A DNA stretch of 11,730 nucleotides from Candidatus Bathyarchaeota archaeon (lineage in GTDB: Archaea; Thermoproteota; Bathyarchaeia; Bathyarchaeales; UBA233): contig SOJA01000015.1 in the NCBI GenBank assembly GCA_004376975.1, positions 1 through 11,730 on the forward strand, in the 5' to 3' direction. Both the position numbers and the translations under genes were made by a program. This document shows positions 5,942 to 11,730 of this stretch, one piece after another. The notes under the pieces are model-generated. The model saw nothing but the letters and a program-made list of their open reading frames with translations. It was not told the origin of the DNA and ran no database searches. Position 1 is the first letter of the stretch; every line of letters starts with the position of its first letter.

Positions 5942-6370
5942 TTATGTCCTCCCGTTAATTACTAAACGTGACTTTTCTCTCACATAAATAACTGGCACGT
6001 TTATATCTCTTAGCTTTTTCCTAAGCTCTCTATCATTTGTGAACACCGGGCTCTTCCACTCGTGTGCCACTTGAAAAATGGCGTCGTCTGGAGAGAACCC
6101 AGCGGTTCTTTCGTCCAATTCAATCAACCTGCATTTTTCAGATATTTTCAAAGCGTAGGAGGCGTTTTTCCGCGTTTTCGGTGAACCGTTTGTAGCAAGC
6201 CTTTCAAGCTCGCGTCGAATTGGCGAAAGTAGAATTAACTCAAACTTCATGTTCAAGAGCTTTGTTAATTCCTCAAAGATATCTATTTTACACTGGAGTG
6301 GAACAAATAGAGCGTTCGAGTCTAAAATTATTTTCAAAGTTTTCTTTACAGGTTTGGATTCTTGTGGCAT
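5942..6370 (-). CDS. PIN-domain ribonuclease-like protein (Fcf1/Utp24 type)
   Basis: A 142-residue single PIN domain. The four acidic metal-binding positions are visible: Asp17 in IILDSNALF, Glu54 in IRRELERLA, Asp95/Asp96 in FSPDDAI, and Asp113 in FTNDRELRKKL. These are the residues expected of an active Mg/Mn-dependent RNase. Its constant position between aIF2-gamma and rpoE1 in archaea points to the COG1412 family, relatives of eukaryotic Fcf1/Utp24, which cleave pre-rRNA. A role in rRNA processing is therefore inferred. Unlike the PIN toxins of VapBC pairs, it has no small antitoxin gene beside it. It starts one base after the aIF2-gamma stop. Confidence 0.9.
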   Translation of the reverse strand: MPQESKPVKKTLKIILDSNALFVPLQCKIDIFEELTKLLNMKFELILLSPIRRELERLATNGSPKTRKNASYALKISEKCRLIELDERTAGFSPDDAIFQVAHEWKSPVFTNDRELRKKLRDINVPVIYVREKSRLVINGRT

Positions 6371-6371
6371 G

Positions 6372-7625
6372 TTACTTTATCATTCCATATCCAATTAGTC
6401 TCCATCTGCCCGCTATTTTTCTACTTATTGCAACTCTTGATCCTATTTGTGCACAGACTGGTCTTGTAGTAAGCTGAACTTCGATGGCGTTTTTCTTTAT
6501 GGAGGTGACTTTTCCAACGGTTATTGCTGAGCCTACATGTTGAAGTAATGTCTCACCCATCTTTATTTTCTCGATTTTCATGAGTTCTTTTGTTCCTACA
6601 GCTCGCTCAAGAATATGTGTCTCTAAGGTTAATTCTGAGAACGTTGGGGGTAGCTCATTTTTTCTTCCAGCTACGTTGCCTGTTAGTCCATCTGCTTTTG
6701 AAAATGAGGGATCCAGAAGGGTTCCTACTCCTATCAATCCGCCGCAGGGAGCTTCCTTTATGCTTCTTCCTCCTGCGTGCAAGCTGGTAATCTTGCTAAT
6801 CAGAGGATTGTAGATTTTTTTCCCTTCTTTTTCTGTACTGATTCCTGGGTTAATCTCTATTTCTTCTCCAACCGTGAATTTGCCTCGTAGTATTGTGCCA
6901 CCGATAACTCCTCCTTCCAGTTCTTTCACTGCGGTGCCTGGCTTGTTTACGTCGAATGAGCGGACCACGTACATCAACGGAGGTTTTGTTTCATCTCTCT
7001 TTGGGGTAGGAATAAACTCTTCTAAGGCTTGAATGAGAATATCCATATTTACTGCTCGTTGTGCTGAAATGGGAATTATGGGAGCGTTTTCAGCAATAGT
7101 TCCCTTGATAAAGTTCTTGATTTCTTCATAACTTTCGTGTGCTCTTGTCTCATTAACGATATCAATCTTATTCTGTACGATAATGATGTTTTTTATGCCG
7201 ACGATTTCTGCGGCTGCTAAGTGCTCTCTCGTTTGTGGTTGAGGGCAAGGTTCGTCTGCTGCTATCACAAGTATTGCTCCGTCCATTATTGCGGCTCCCG
7301 AGAGCATTGTCGCCATTAATGCTTCATGGCCTGGTGCATCTACAAAGCTGACTGTTCTGATGAGCGTTGTTTTTGAATTGCAATGAGGACAGACGGGTTT
7401 TGTTGAATAGTTTTTCGGAGGTTCGCATTCTGGACATTTATAAATGAACATGTCTGCATATCCCAATCTTATTGTTATTCCTCTTTTCAACTCCTCACTG
7501 TGTCTTGCTGCCCATATACCTGTTAATGCCTGCACCAGTGTTGTTTTGCCATGGTCAACATGGCCTATGGTGCCGATGTTTGCTTTAGGTTGCTTTGATA
7601 AGGATTTGCTTTTTTTTCTGTTCAT
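6372..7625 (-). CDS. eif2g: Translation initiation factor aIF2, gamma subunit (GTPase)
   Basis: aIF2-gamma (417 residues) is the GTPase core of the heterotrimer that delivers Met-tRNAi to the small subunit. The G motifs are all present: P-loop GHVDHGKT (21-28), switch I RGITI (48-52), DAPGH (96-100), NKID (152-155) and SAQ (187-189). The family's zinc knuckle is Cys64-x2-Cys67 with Cys79-x2-Cys82. Domains II and III follow, with NKPGTAVKELEGGVIGGTI and the C-terminal ARPVCA-like TTRPVCAQIGSRVAISRKI. The ATG has GAGGA seven bases upstream. A 60-nt gap separates it from rps6e and holds a TATA-like box, so it may have its own promoter in addition to read-through. Confidence 0.98.
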   Translation of the reverse strand: MNRKKSKSLSKQPKANIGTIGHVDHGKTTLVQALTGIWAARHSEELKRGITIRLGYADMFIYKCPECEPPKNYSTKPVCPHCNSKTTLIRTVSFVDAPGHEALMATMLSGAAIMDGAILVIAADEPCPQPQTREHLAAAEIVGIKNIIIVQNKIDIVNETRAHESYEEIKNFIKGTIAENAPIIPISAQRAVNMDILIQALEEFIPTPKRDETKPPLMYVVRSFDVNKPGTAVKELEGGVIGGTILRGKFTVGEEIEINPGISTEKEGKKIYNPLISKITSLHAGGRSIKEAPCGGLIGVGTLLDPSFSKADGLTGNVAGRKNELPPTFSELTLETHILERAVGTKELMKIEKIKMGETLLQHVGSAITVGKVTSIKKNAIEVQLTTRPVCAQIGSRVAISRKIAGRWRLIGYGMIK

Positions 7626-7660
7626 TTTTGTTTCCTCAAGTGTTTACGGATTGTTGAAAG

Positions 7661-7670
7661 GATTATATTT
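7661..7670 (-). promoter_or_regulatory. Candidate TATA box for the aIF2-gamma gene
   Basis: On the minus strand the rps6e to aIF2-gamma gap reads CGCAAAATATAATCC. AAATATAATC lies about 36-45 nt before the ATG, which would put a start of transcription near 7640 and leave room for the GAGGA ribosome site. It would be an internal promoter within the operon. Confidence 0.4.
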
Positions 7671-7685
7671 TGCGAGTGAATGGGT

Positions 7686-8108
7686 CTAATCCTTAGTTTC
7701 AGTTTCTTTTTTAGGTGTTTCTTCTTTTGTTTGCTTTTTTTTCTGTTCTTTTGTTTGTTTTGGTTTTTCAACTATTTTCATGTTGATTTGTACTATTTCG
7801 TCTGTTATTGTGTTTCCGCGAACCGTTTTCCTTCTTCTTTCTCCTTCATCCTTTGGCTTGAAGCCTACTCCTCCGCCTAATATGATTTTTCTCCGAACTC
7901 CGCCGTGAACGCTTGGTCTCATTGGAAAGCCATCTTTGTCTGAACCTCCAGTTATCTGCAGTTTGTGTCCCGTTAAACCCACTATTGTTCCATCTAATAC
8001 TTCGCCTAGTTTTCTCCCGATTAATGGGACAGTGCGGTTTTCTTCTAGTTCAACAGTTTTTGAAGTTCCGGAGTCGGGGTCTGAAATGATTATTTTGAAC
8101 TTAGCCAA
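7686..8108 (-). CDS. rps6e: Small-subunit ribosomal protein eS6
   Basis: eS6 (140 residues) is an archaeal/eukaryotic small-subunit protein. The core is clear: MAKFKIIISDPDSGTS, then GRKLGEVLDGTIVGL, LQITGGSDKDGFPMRPSVHGG (about residues 51-71), and RKIILGGGVGFKPKDEGERRRKTVRGNTI (about 73-101). From residue 113 the tail is Lys/Thr/Glu-rich and surely disordered. The start codon is TTG (8108-8106), as the family's MAKFK start requires. GGAGAG sits seven bases upstream, and there is no suitable ATG. It is the first gene of the large (-) operon. It lies 76 nt after the Fae-Hps gene, so read-through from there is possible. Confidence 0.95.
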   Translation of the reverse strand: MAKFKIIISDPDSGTSKTVELEENRTVPLIGRKLGEVLDGTIVGLTGHKLQITGGSDKDGFPMRPSVHGGVRRKIILGGGVGFKPKDEGERRRKTVRGNTITDEIVQINMKIVEKPKQTKEQKKKQTKEETPKKETETKD

Positions 8109-8128
8109 ACGTGAACTCTCCAGTAGTG

Positions 8129-8174
8129 TTATGAAAATTGGGAATCTCTCTATTAAGGATTTATGAAAATTTTC
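8129..8174 (-). promoter_or_regulatory. Candidate promoter region of rps6e with duplicated box
   Basis: The minus strand carries AATTTTCATAA twice (plus-strand 8161-8171 and 8129-8139), 32 bp apart. Either copy contains a TATA-like TTTCATAA. The distal one would give a start of transcription near 8135 with a leader that includes the GGAGAG ribosome site. The proximal one would give a nearly leaderless mRNA. The distal copy overlaps a 10-bp palindrome, GAAAATTTTC (8165-8174). Confidence 0.3.
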
Positions 8175-8184
8175 TGGCGAACAG

Positions 8185-9642
8185 TTACTCTACATGTACT
8201 CTGAATAAGTCTATATCTTTTTGCATTTCAGGCGTCAGTTCAAGGAGTTCTCTTACGGCTCGTTCAACATCCTTAGATTGTGTCACAAACCTTCCAACAA
8301 TGAGTATGTCTGCTCCTTTTTGTAGAGCTTCTTTTGCGGTTTCTGGAACTATTCCACCGGCAATGGCGATGAGGAATTTCCTGTTCTTGAAGGCTTGTCG
8401 TAGTTCCTCAATGAGTTCTAAGCCAAGGGTTCTTCCGGTTTCCTGATCTATTCCCCTGTGTAAAATCACTATGTCAGGGAATTCCTTGAGCATTCTGAGT
8501 TTTCTGATTGGGTCTTGCATATTTAACATGTCTACCACTGCGTATATTCCAAGTCTTTTTGCTTCGTGGATAAAGGCATTTAATGTTTCAACGGGTGCCA
8601 ATCCGGCGGCAACAACTGCATCTGCTGTTTCCTCGTAGGCTAGGTCAACCTCAACTTTACCAACATCTAGGGTTTTTAGGTCTGCAACGAAGAATAAGTC
8701 TCTGGCATCTTCTCTTATTTCGCTTATCACTTTTGTTCCGTATCTTTTTATGAAGGGTGTGCCCATCTCAAGTATTATTCTGTCGCTTTTTGGAAGTGAG
8801 GCTATGATTTTCTTGTTTCGTCTTAAATCTGGTATGTCCAGTGCGATCTGTAGGTATGGTGGTCTCCATAGGCGTGGCACTTTGAATCCCATTATCGGGT
8901 GTTTAGCTCTGTCCTTGTCATATAGGATCTTTTCTAAGGGTGGATAGTTTGTTAACGCTCTTTTCAGAGCTAGCTTGGTTGCTCCATAATTGTAGTGGTA
9001 GATTTTGCGGTAGTCCTTTGCTTTCGGATGTATAAAAACGCTGCATACTATGACCCAATCATCTACTTTGTCTTTTGGGATTAGTCCTTCTTCAACAGCG
9101 TCTGCAACAGCTTTCGCGACTGCTGCCTGTGCTGGGCCAAATATCTTGTTTGTGTCTTCTGTGTTCTTTATGGTGACTTTTGGGACAAGTAGTGTGTGCG
9201 GTTTAGGGGGCAAGTTTGGTCGTATAACAGCTAGGAGTGGCGTGTGTCCTTTGGAAAGGTTGGATATGCCAGTGGCGAAGGCTTCTCCAACAGGTCCTTC
9301 TTTATCACCTATCAACAGGTCTATGTGGGCAACCTCGTTTCCCTGTCCCATCAAAGCTTCTCCGATTAGATAGGTATGCTTTCTAGGGGTTCCGACAGTT
9401 TCTATCGTTTGAGCTGTCGATATAACGTCACCTATCTCTTTAAAGTCGACGTTGAACTCCTTAAGCCATGTATAAAGAGTATCTCTGTGTATGTTCATTA
9501 ATTTGGCTGTGCCGGAAATTGTAGGTTTTGTCGGCCTTCCCTTTAGGAAGCTGCGGGCTTCTGACTCTTTTTTCGCGATGTTCATTAACACTTTCGTGAA
9601 TTCCTCCTTGTTTTCCGGCTTCTTTATATCCTGTTCCGACAT
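8185..9642 (-). CDS. Fae-Hps fusion with N-terminal helix-turn-helix-like domain
   Basis: A 485-residue three-part protein. Residues 90-245 are formaldehyde-activating enzyme, which condenses formaldehyde with tetrahydromethanopterin. GEALMGQGNEVAHIDL carries His106, the expected catalytic His; GHTPLLAVIRPNL and IFGPAQAAVAKAVADAVEEG follow. Residues 262-470 are 3-hexulose-6-phosphate synthase of the OMP-decarboxylase superfamily: ALDIPDL, the D-x-K-x-x-D triad of DLKTLDVGKVEVDLA (Asp321, Lys323, Asp326), VVDMLN, HRGID and IAGGI. In archaea Hps runs backward to make ribulose-5-phosphate, and Fae captures the released formaldehyde. Residues 1-85 are extra compared with known Fae-Hps fusions of about 390 residues, and residues 41-66 look like a helix-turn-helix. 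The ATG at 9642 fits the TATA box at 9677-9685. There are no obvious defects. Confidence 0.93.
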   Translation of the reverse strand: MSEQDIKKPENKEEFTKVLMNIAKKESEARSFLKGRPTKPTISGTAKLMNIHRDTLYTWLKEFNVDFKEIGDVISTAQTIETVGTPRKHTYLIGEALMGQGNEVAHIDLLIGDKEGPVGEAFATGISNLSKGHTPLLAVIRPNLPPKPHTLLVPKVTIKNTEDTNKIFGPAQAAVAKAVADAVEEGLIPKDKVDDWVIVCSVFIHPKAKDYRKIYHYNYGATKLALKRALTNYPPLEKILYDKDRAKHPIMGFKVPRLWRPPYLQIALDIPDLRRNKKIIASLPKSDRIILEMGTPFIKRYGTKVISEIREDARDLFFVADLKTLDVGKVEVDLAYEETADAVVAAGLAPVETLNAFIHEAKRLGIYAVVDMLNMQDPIRKLRMLKEFPDIVILHRGIDQETGRTLGLELIEELRQAFKNRKFLIAIAGGIVPETAKEALQKGADILIVGRFVTQSKDVERAVRELLELTPEMQKDIDLFRVHVE

Positions 9643-9650
9643 TCAACTCT

Positions 9651-9675
9651 ACCCTGAGAAGGGTGTGAGAAGGGT
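9651..9675 (-). promoter_or_regulatory. Tandem direct repeat, candidate operator of the Fae-Hps gene
   Basis: Plus-strand TGAGAAGGGT occurs exactly twice, at 9655-9664 and 9666-9675, an 11-bp spacing or about one helical turn. The first copy also completes an inverted repeat ACCCT-GAGA-AGGGT (9651-9664). Both copies lie between the TATA box and the predicted start of transcription of the Fae-Hps gene, where a bound protein would block initiation. The repeats are seen; operator function is inferred. Confidence 0.45.
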
Positions 9676-9676
9676 T

Positions 9677-9685
9677 GTATATAAA
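9677..9685 (-). promoter_or_regulatory. TATA box of the Fae-Hps gene
   Basis: On the minus strand TTTATATAC lies about 35-43 nt before the ATG, predicting a start of transcription near 9652 and a leader of about 10 nt. This is the best archaeal TATA match in the window. The box is nearly symmetrical (GTATATAAA on the other strand), so it could also direct transcription to the right, toward an ATG at 9709. Confidence 0.6.
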
Positions 9686-9954
9686 CGTGTCGGGTTCGCG
9701 GCGGTAAAATGGGCGTTTTAGCTAGTTTATGTAGGCAATGTTTGCTATCCTACCCATGTTGGACTCTGTTGTTGTATTTTTCTGTTTCTGTTGTCGGGTG
9801 TTCTGTCTTTTGGTGTTTAGGTGCAGATGTTTTGACATTAATGTGTCGGGCTTTTTTCGGAGAGCAAGGTTTTGTAGCAATTCTGATGTGTTGTAGATGT
9901 TTTATTGTGGGCTTTTATGTTGAGTAGAAGGAAGCTGTTGATTGATAAGTAAAG
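9686..9954. other. Intergenic region, G+T-rich on the plus strand, no firm gene
   Basis: This stretch lies between the outward-facing promoters of the Fae-Hps gene and the small membrane protein. It is rich in TGT, GTT and TTT on the plus strand. The only open frame of note is 9709-9927 (+), 72 codons encoding a hydrophobic product with nine Cys. Its ATG lies about 25-30 nt after the symmetrical TATA box at 9677-9685, but the sequence resembles no family I know and its Cys content follows the TGT-rich composition. I see no tRNA, box C/D sRNA or strong hairpin here. Confidence 0.5.
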
Positions 9955-10004
9955 TCTATATATGTCGAGAGCTTCAAAAGTTTGAAATTGAAGCTCTTGG
10001 GGTG
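9955..10004 (+). promoter_or_regulatory. Promoter, dyad and ribosome site of the small membrane protein gene
   Basis: TCTATATATG (9955-9964) is a good TATA box that predicts a start of transcription near 9985. A perfect 10-bp inverted repeat, AGAGCTTCAA (9968-9977) with TTGAAGCTCT (9988-9997), is centred on that point, and GGGGTG (9999-10004) directly follows as a Shine-Dalgarno sequence six bases before the GTG start. The dyad could be an operator or, if transcription starts further left, a hairpin next to the ribosome site. Confidence 0.5.
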
Positions 10005-10010
10005 TGCAAT

Positions 10011-10202
10011 GTGTCGTGGAAAGATTTGGTTTGCCTGTGTTCAGTAGTTATGGGGTTTGTTTTGTTTCTTTATGGTGCTAACTGTTATGTTGCATTGGTT
10101 GGTTGGGTTGGGGTGTGCCTTGTAGTTGCTGGTATTATTGTGAAGATAGTTCTTGTAATCTGGGATATTTTAAAAAGTTTGAAGAAGGAGGGTGATGGTT
10201 AG
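10011..10202 (+). CDS. Small two-helix membrane protein, unknown function
   Basis: A 63-residue hydrophobic protein I cannot assign. From the GTG start it reads MSWKDLVCLCSVVMGFVLFL, then a short turn YGANC, then a second hydrophobic segment (about residues 26-51, with one Lys at 45), and ends in a basic tail WDILKSLKKEGDG. Two membrane helices with both ends in the cytoplasm is the natural reading, given the Lys-rich C-terminus. The reading frame is open back to a TTG at 9942, but that lies upstream of the TATA box. The GTG at 10011 has GGGGTG six bases before it and is chosen; a GTG at 10002 is less likely. Four Cys fall in or next to the helices. The last four bases overlap the stop of the convergent carboxypeptidase gene. 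Confidence 0.55.
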   Translation: MSWKDLVCLCSVVMGFVLFLYGANCYVALVGWVGVCLVVAGIIVKIVLVIWDILKSLKKEGDG

Positions 10203-11730
10203 AAACCATAGAGTTCCGAATACTTCTTGTTTAGATAATTGAAGTATGGTTTAACGTTTAGTTCTTCTCCGGTGATTCTTTTAATCAAGTCTGCTGGATC
10301 GTAGAGGTTTCCGTAGCTGTGCACATTTTTGGCTAACCACTGTATTGTGTTTTGGAAGTTGCCGTTTGAGAGTTGGGATTTCCAGTTTGGTAGTTCTTTT
10401 TCCATGTTAGCCAGTATTTGTCCGCTGTAAATGTTGCCTAGCGCATAGCTTGGGAAATAACCGAATGCGCCGCTGGCCCAATGGATATCCTGCATGACAC
10501 CTTCAGAATCGTTTTCGATGTCCACACCAAGATATTCCTTATAGCTTTGGTTCCAAACTTGTGGAAGTTCAGCTACTGTTATTTTGTCGGCGAACAAGTT
10601 TTGTTCAAGGTTGAATCTTACAATGATGTGAAGGCAATAGGTTACCTCGTCTGCTTCAACACGAATCTTGGATGGTTTGACCTGGTTAACAGCGTGAACG
10701 AACCTATCTAGGTCCACGTCTGAAAGAACGCTGCCTGTGAGCTCTTTGAGTTTTGGTAGGAAGTAGCTCCAGAATTCGCGTGATCTCCCTATTATGTTTT
10801 CTATGGATCGTGATTGTGATTCATGGAAGCCTGAGGAGCATGCTGTGCCGACTGGCTGGAAAATCCATTCTTGCTTTAGATTTTGTTCATAAAGGGCGTG
10901 ACCTCCCTCGTGCAGGACTGAAAATATGGATGATGCGAAGTTATCTTCGTAATAGTGTGTTGTGATTCGCACATCATCGTAGTATCCTGTTGTGAAAGGA
11001 TGTTCGGTCTCATCAATTCTGCCTCCGGCTTCCTTTGACTTTATGTCATACCCGATGAACTCAGCAAGTGATCCCGCAATTCTACGTTGGACGTTAATGG
11101 GAACTCGACGTTCCAGAATGGATATGTCTGGCTGGTTTGGAGCCACCTCACATTTCCTTATGAGCGAGATCAAGCCTTGTCTTAGTTCTGCGAAGACTTT
11201 GCTGATTGATTCCGCTTTCATCTTCGGTTCAAAAATGTCTACTAGTGCATCGTATGGTGTTGCTGTCTCCTTCACTTTCATCAGAATTTCTGCTGCTCTT
11301 TTTCTCAAGTCAAGAAGCTTTTCAAGTTCAGGCTTAAACATAGAGAAGTTTTTGGCGGCTTTCGCTTTCTTCCATATATCAATAGTTATGGCTTGTTGTT
11401 TTGCGGTTTCAACGACAAGTTCTTCGGGAAGCTTGGTTTGTTCATCATAGTGCTTCTTAAATAAGTATGCGTTTCTCTTTTGTACAGCATTAAAACTATT
11501 GTATTCTGGGTGTCGCATGATTTCTTCCAATAATTTTCCAATTTCAGGATCTGTGCTCATTTTGTGTCCGATTTTACTGAGCATAGCAAGCTGTAAGCTT
11601 CTTAGTCTAATTGCCTTAGGCGGCATCTTTGTTTCCATGTCCCAGTGGACGATTGCAGCCGCTGACTGTAGGATGAAGAGATTTTTTGCTTTTTCCATTA
11701 GTTTTTTATAATTTGAAGCTAATGATTCAG
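10199..11730 (-). CDS. M32-family metallocarboxypeptidase (Taq type), N-terminus beyond window
   Basis: A zinc carboxypeptidase that removes residues from the C-terminus of peptides, probably in peptide turnover in the cytoplasm; there is no signal peptide. Counting from the ATG at 11698, the motifs are DDVRIT (241-246), the zinc site HEGGH (263-267), HESQS (292-296), IRVEADEVTY (345-354) and GYFPSY (413-418). These are the full M32 set, so the enzyme should be active. The frame stays open upstream of 11698 to the window edge and encodes ESLASNYKKLM, which resembles the missing first helix of M32 proteins before the AIVHWDMETKMPP segment. The true start is therefore probably to the right of 11730. 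It converges on the small membrane protein gene, with overlapping stops. Confidence 0.95.
   Translation of the reverse strand, partial: ESLASNYKKLMEKAKNLFILQSAAAIVHWDMETKMPPKAIRLRSLQLAMLSKIGHKMSTDPEIGKLLEEIMRHPEYNSFNAVQKRNAYLFKKHYDEQTKLPEELVVETAKQQAITIDIWKKAKAAKNFSMFKPELEKLLDLRKRAAEILMKVKETATPYDALVDIFEPKMKAESISKVFAELRQGLISLIRKCEVAPNQPDISILERRVPINVQRRIAGSLAEFIGYDIKSKEAGGRIDETEHPFTTGYYDDVRITTHYYEDNFASSIFSVLHEGGHALYEQNLKQEWIFQPVGTACSSGFHESQSRSIENIIGRSREFWSYFLPKLKELTGSVLSDVDLDRFVHAVNQVKPSKIRVEADEVTYCLHIIVRFNLEQNLFADKITVAELPQVWNQSYKEYLGVDIENDSEGVMQDIHWASGAFGYFPSYALGNIYSGQILANMEKELPNWKSQLSNGNFQNTIQWLAKNVHSYGNLYDPADLIKRITGEELNVKPYFNYLNKKYSELYGF

Noticed and set aside
5942..6370. VapC-type toxin
   Set aside because: It is a PIN domain, but there is no antitoxin gene beside it, and it sits in a conserved archaeal translation/transcription operon.
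7680..7880. Phe-rich hydrophobic frame on the plus strand opposite rps6e
   Set aside because: It is the reverse of the Lys/Glu-rich eS6 tail; its T-rich composition comes from the antisense strand, not from a membrane protein gene.
11550..11698. M32 carboxypeptidase as a complete gene starting at 11698
   Set aside because: The frame is open to the window edge, and the codons upstream look like the family's first helix, so the start is probably outside the window.
1..11730. tRNA, rRNA, CRISPR arrays, insertion sequences, att sites
   Set aside because: No cloverleaf, regularly spaced repeats, transposase or integrase genes, or terminal inverted repeats were seen; the gene content is housekeeping with archaeal synteny.

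Overview
The window is chromosomal DNA from an archaeon. It carries uL3, uL4, uL23, uL2 and uS19 in the archaeal style, plus proteins found only in archaea and eukaryotes: eS6, eS24, eS27 (S27ae type), aIF2-gamma, Spt4 and an Rpb7-like RpoE1. Starts are preceded by GGAGG/GGTG-type Shine-Dalgarno sequences or by archaeal TATA-like boxes. A formaldehyde-activating enzyme fused to hexulose-6-phosphate synthase implies C1 chemistry with tetrahydromethanopterin. Together with the protein sequences this fits a TACK-type lineage, perhaps Bathyarchaeia. That placement is an inference; no 16S gene is present.

Layout. Bases 1-233 hold a possible last few codons of an upstream gene, a T-run, a TATA-like box and a strongly folded leader. 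Bases 234-3529 (+) are a tight ribosomal protein operon: rpl3, rpl4, rpl23, rpl2, rps19. It stops at rps19 and meets a second cluster tail to tail. Bases 3549-8108 (-), read right to left, encode eS6, aIF2-gamma, a PIN-domain protein, RpoE1, Spt4, GTP-dependent dephospho-CoA kinase, eS24, eS27 and a conserved-looking protein of unknown role with a SecB-like strand pattern. Most junctions here are 1-4 base gaps or short overlaps, so this is one transcription unit for translation and transcription factors. Bases 8185-9642 (-) encode a 485-residue Fae-Hps fusion with an extra N-terminal domain that looks like a helix-turn-helix. Bases 9643-10010 are a mostly non-coding region with promoters facing outward. 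Bases 10011-10202 (+) encode a 63-residue protein with two membrane segments. Bases 10199 to the right edge (-) encode an M32-family metallocarboxypeptidase whose N-terminus lies beyond the window.

Most of the window is housekeeping. The unusual parts are four. First, the Fae-Hps enzyme carries what looks like a DNA-binding domain, and its own promoter has two exact 10-base direct repeats spaced 11 bp apart between the TATA box and the predicted start of transcription. Second, a 67-nt nested hairpin with an 11-bp perfect outer stem sits in the rpl3 leader. Third, a perfect 10-bp dyad lies between the TATA box and the start codon of the small membrane protein. Fourth, uL2 has lost the Gly-Gly-Gly of its conserved C-terminal His-Pro-x-Gly-Gly-Gly motif.
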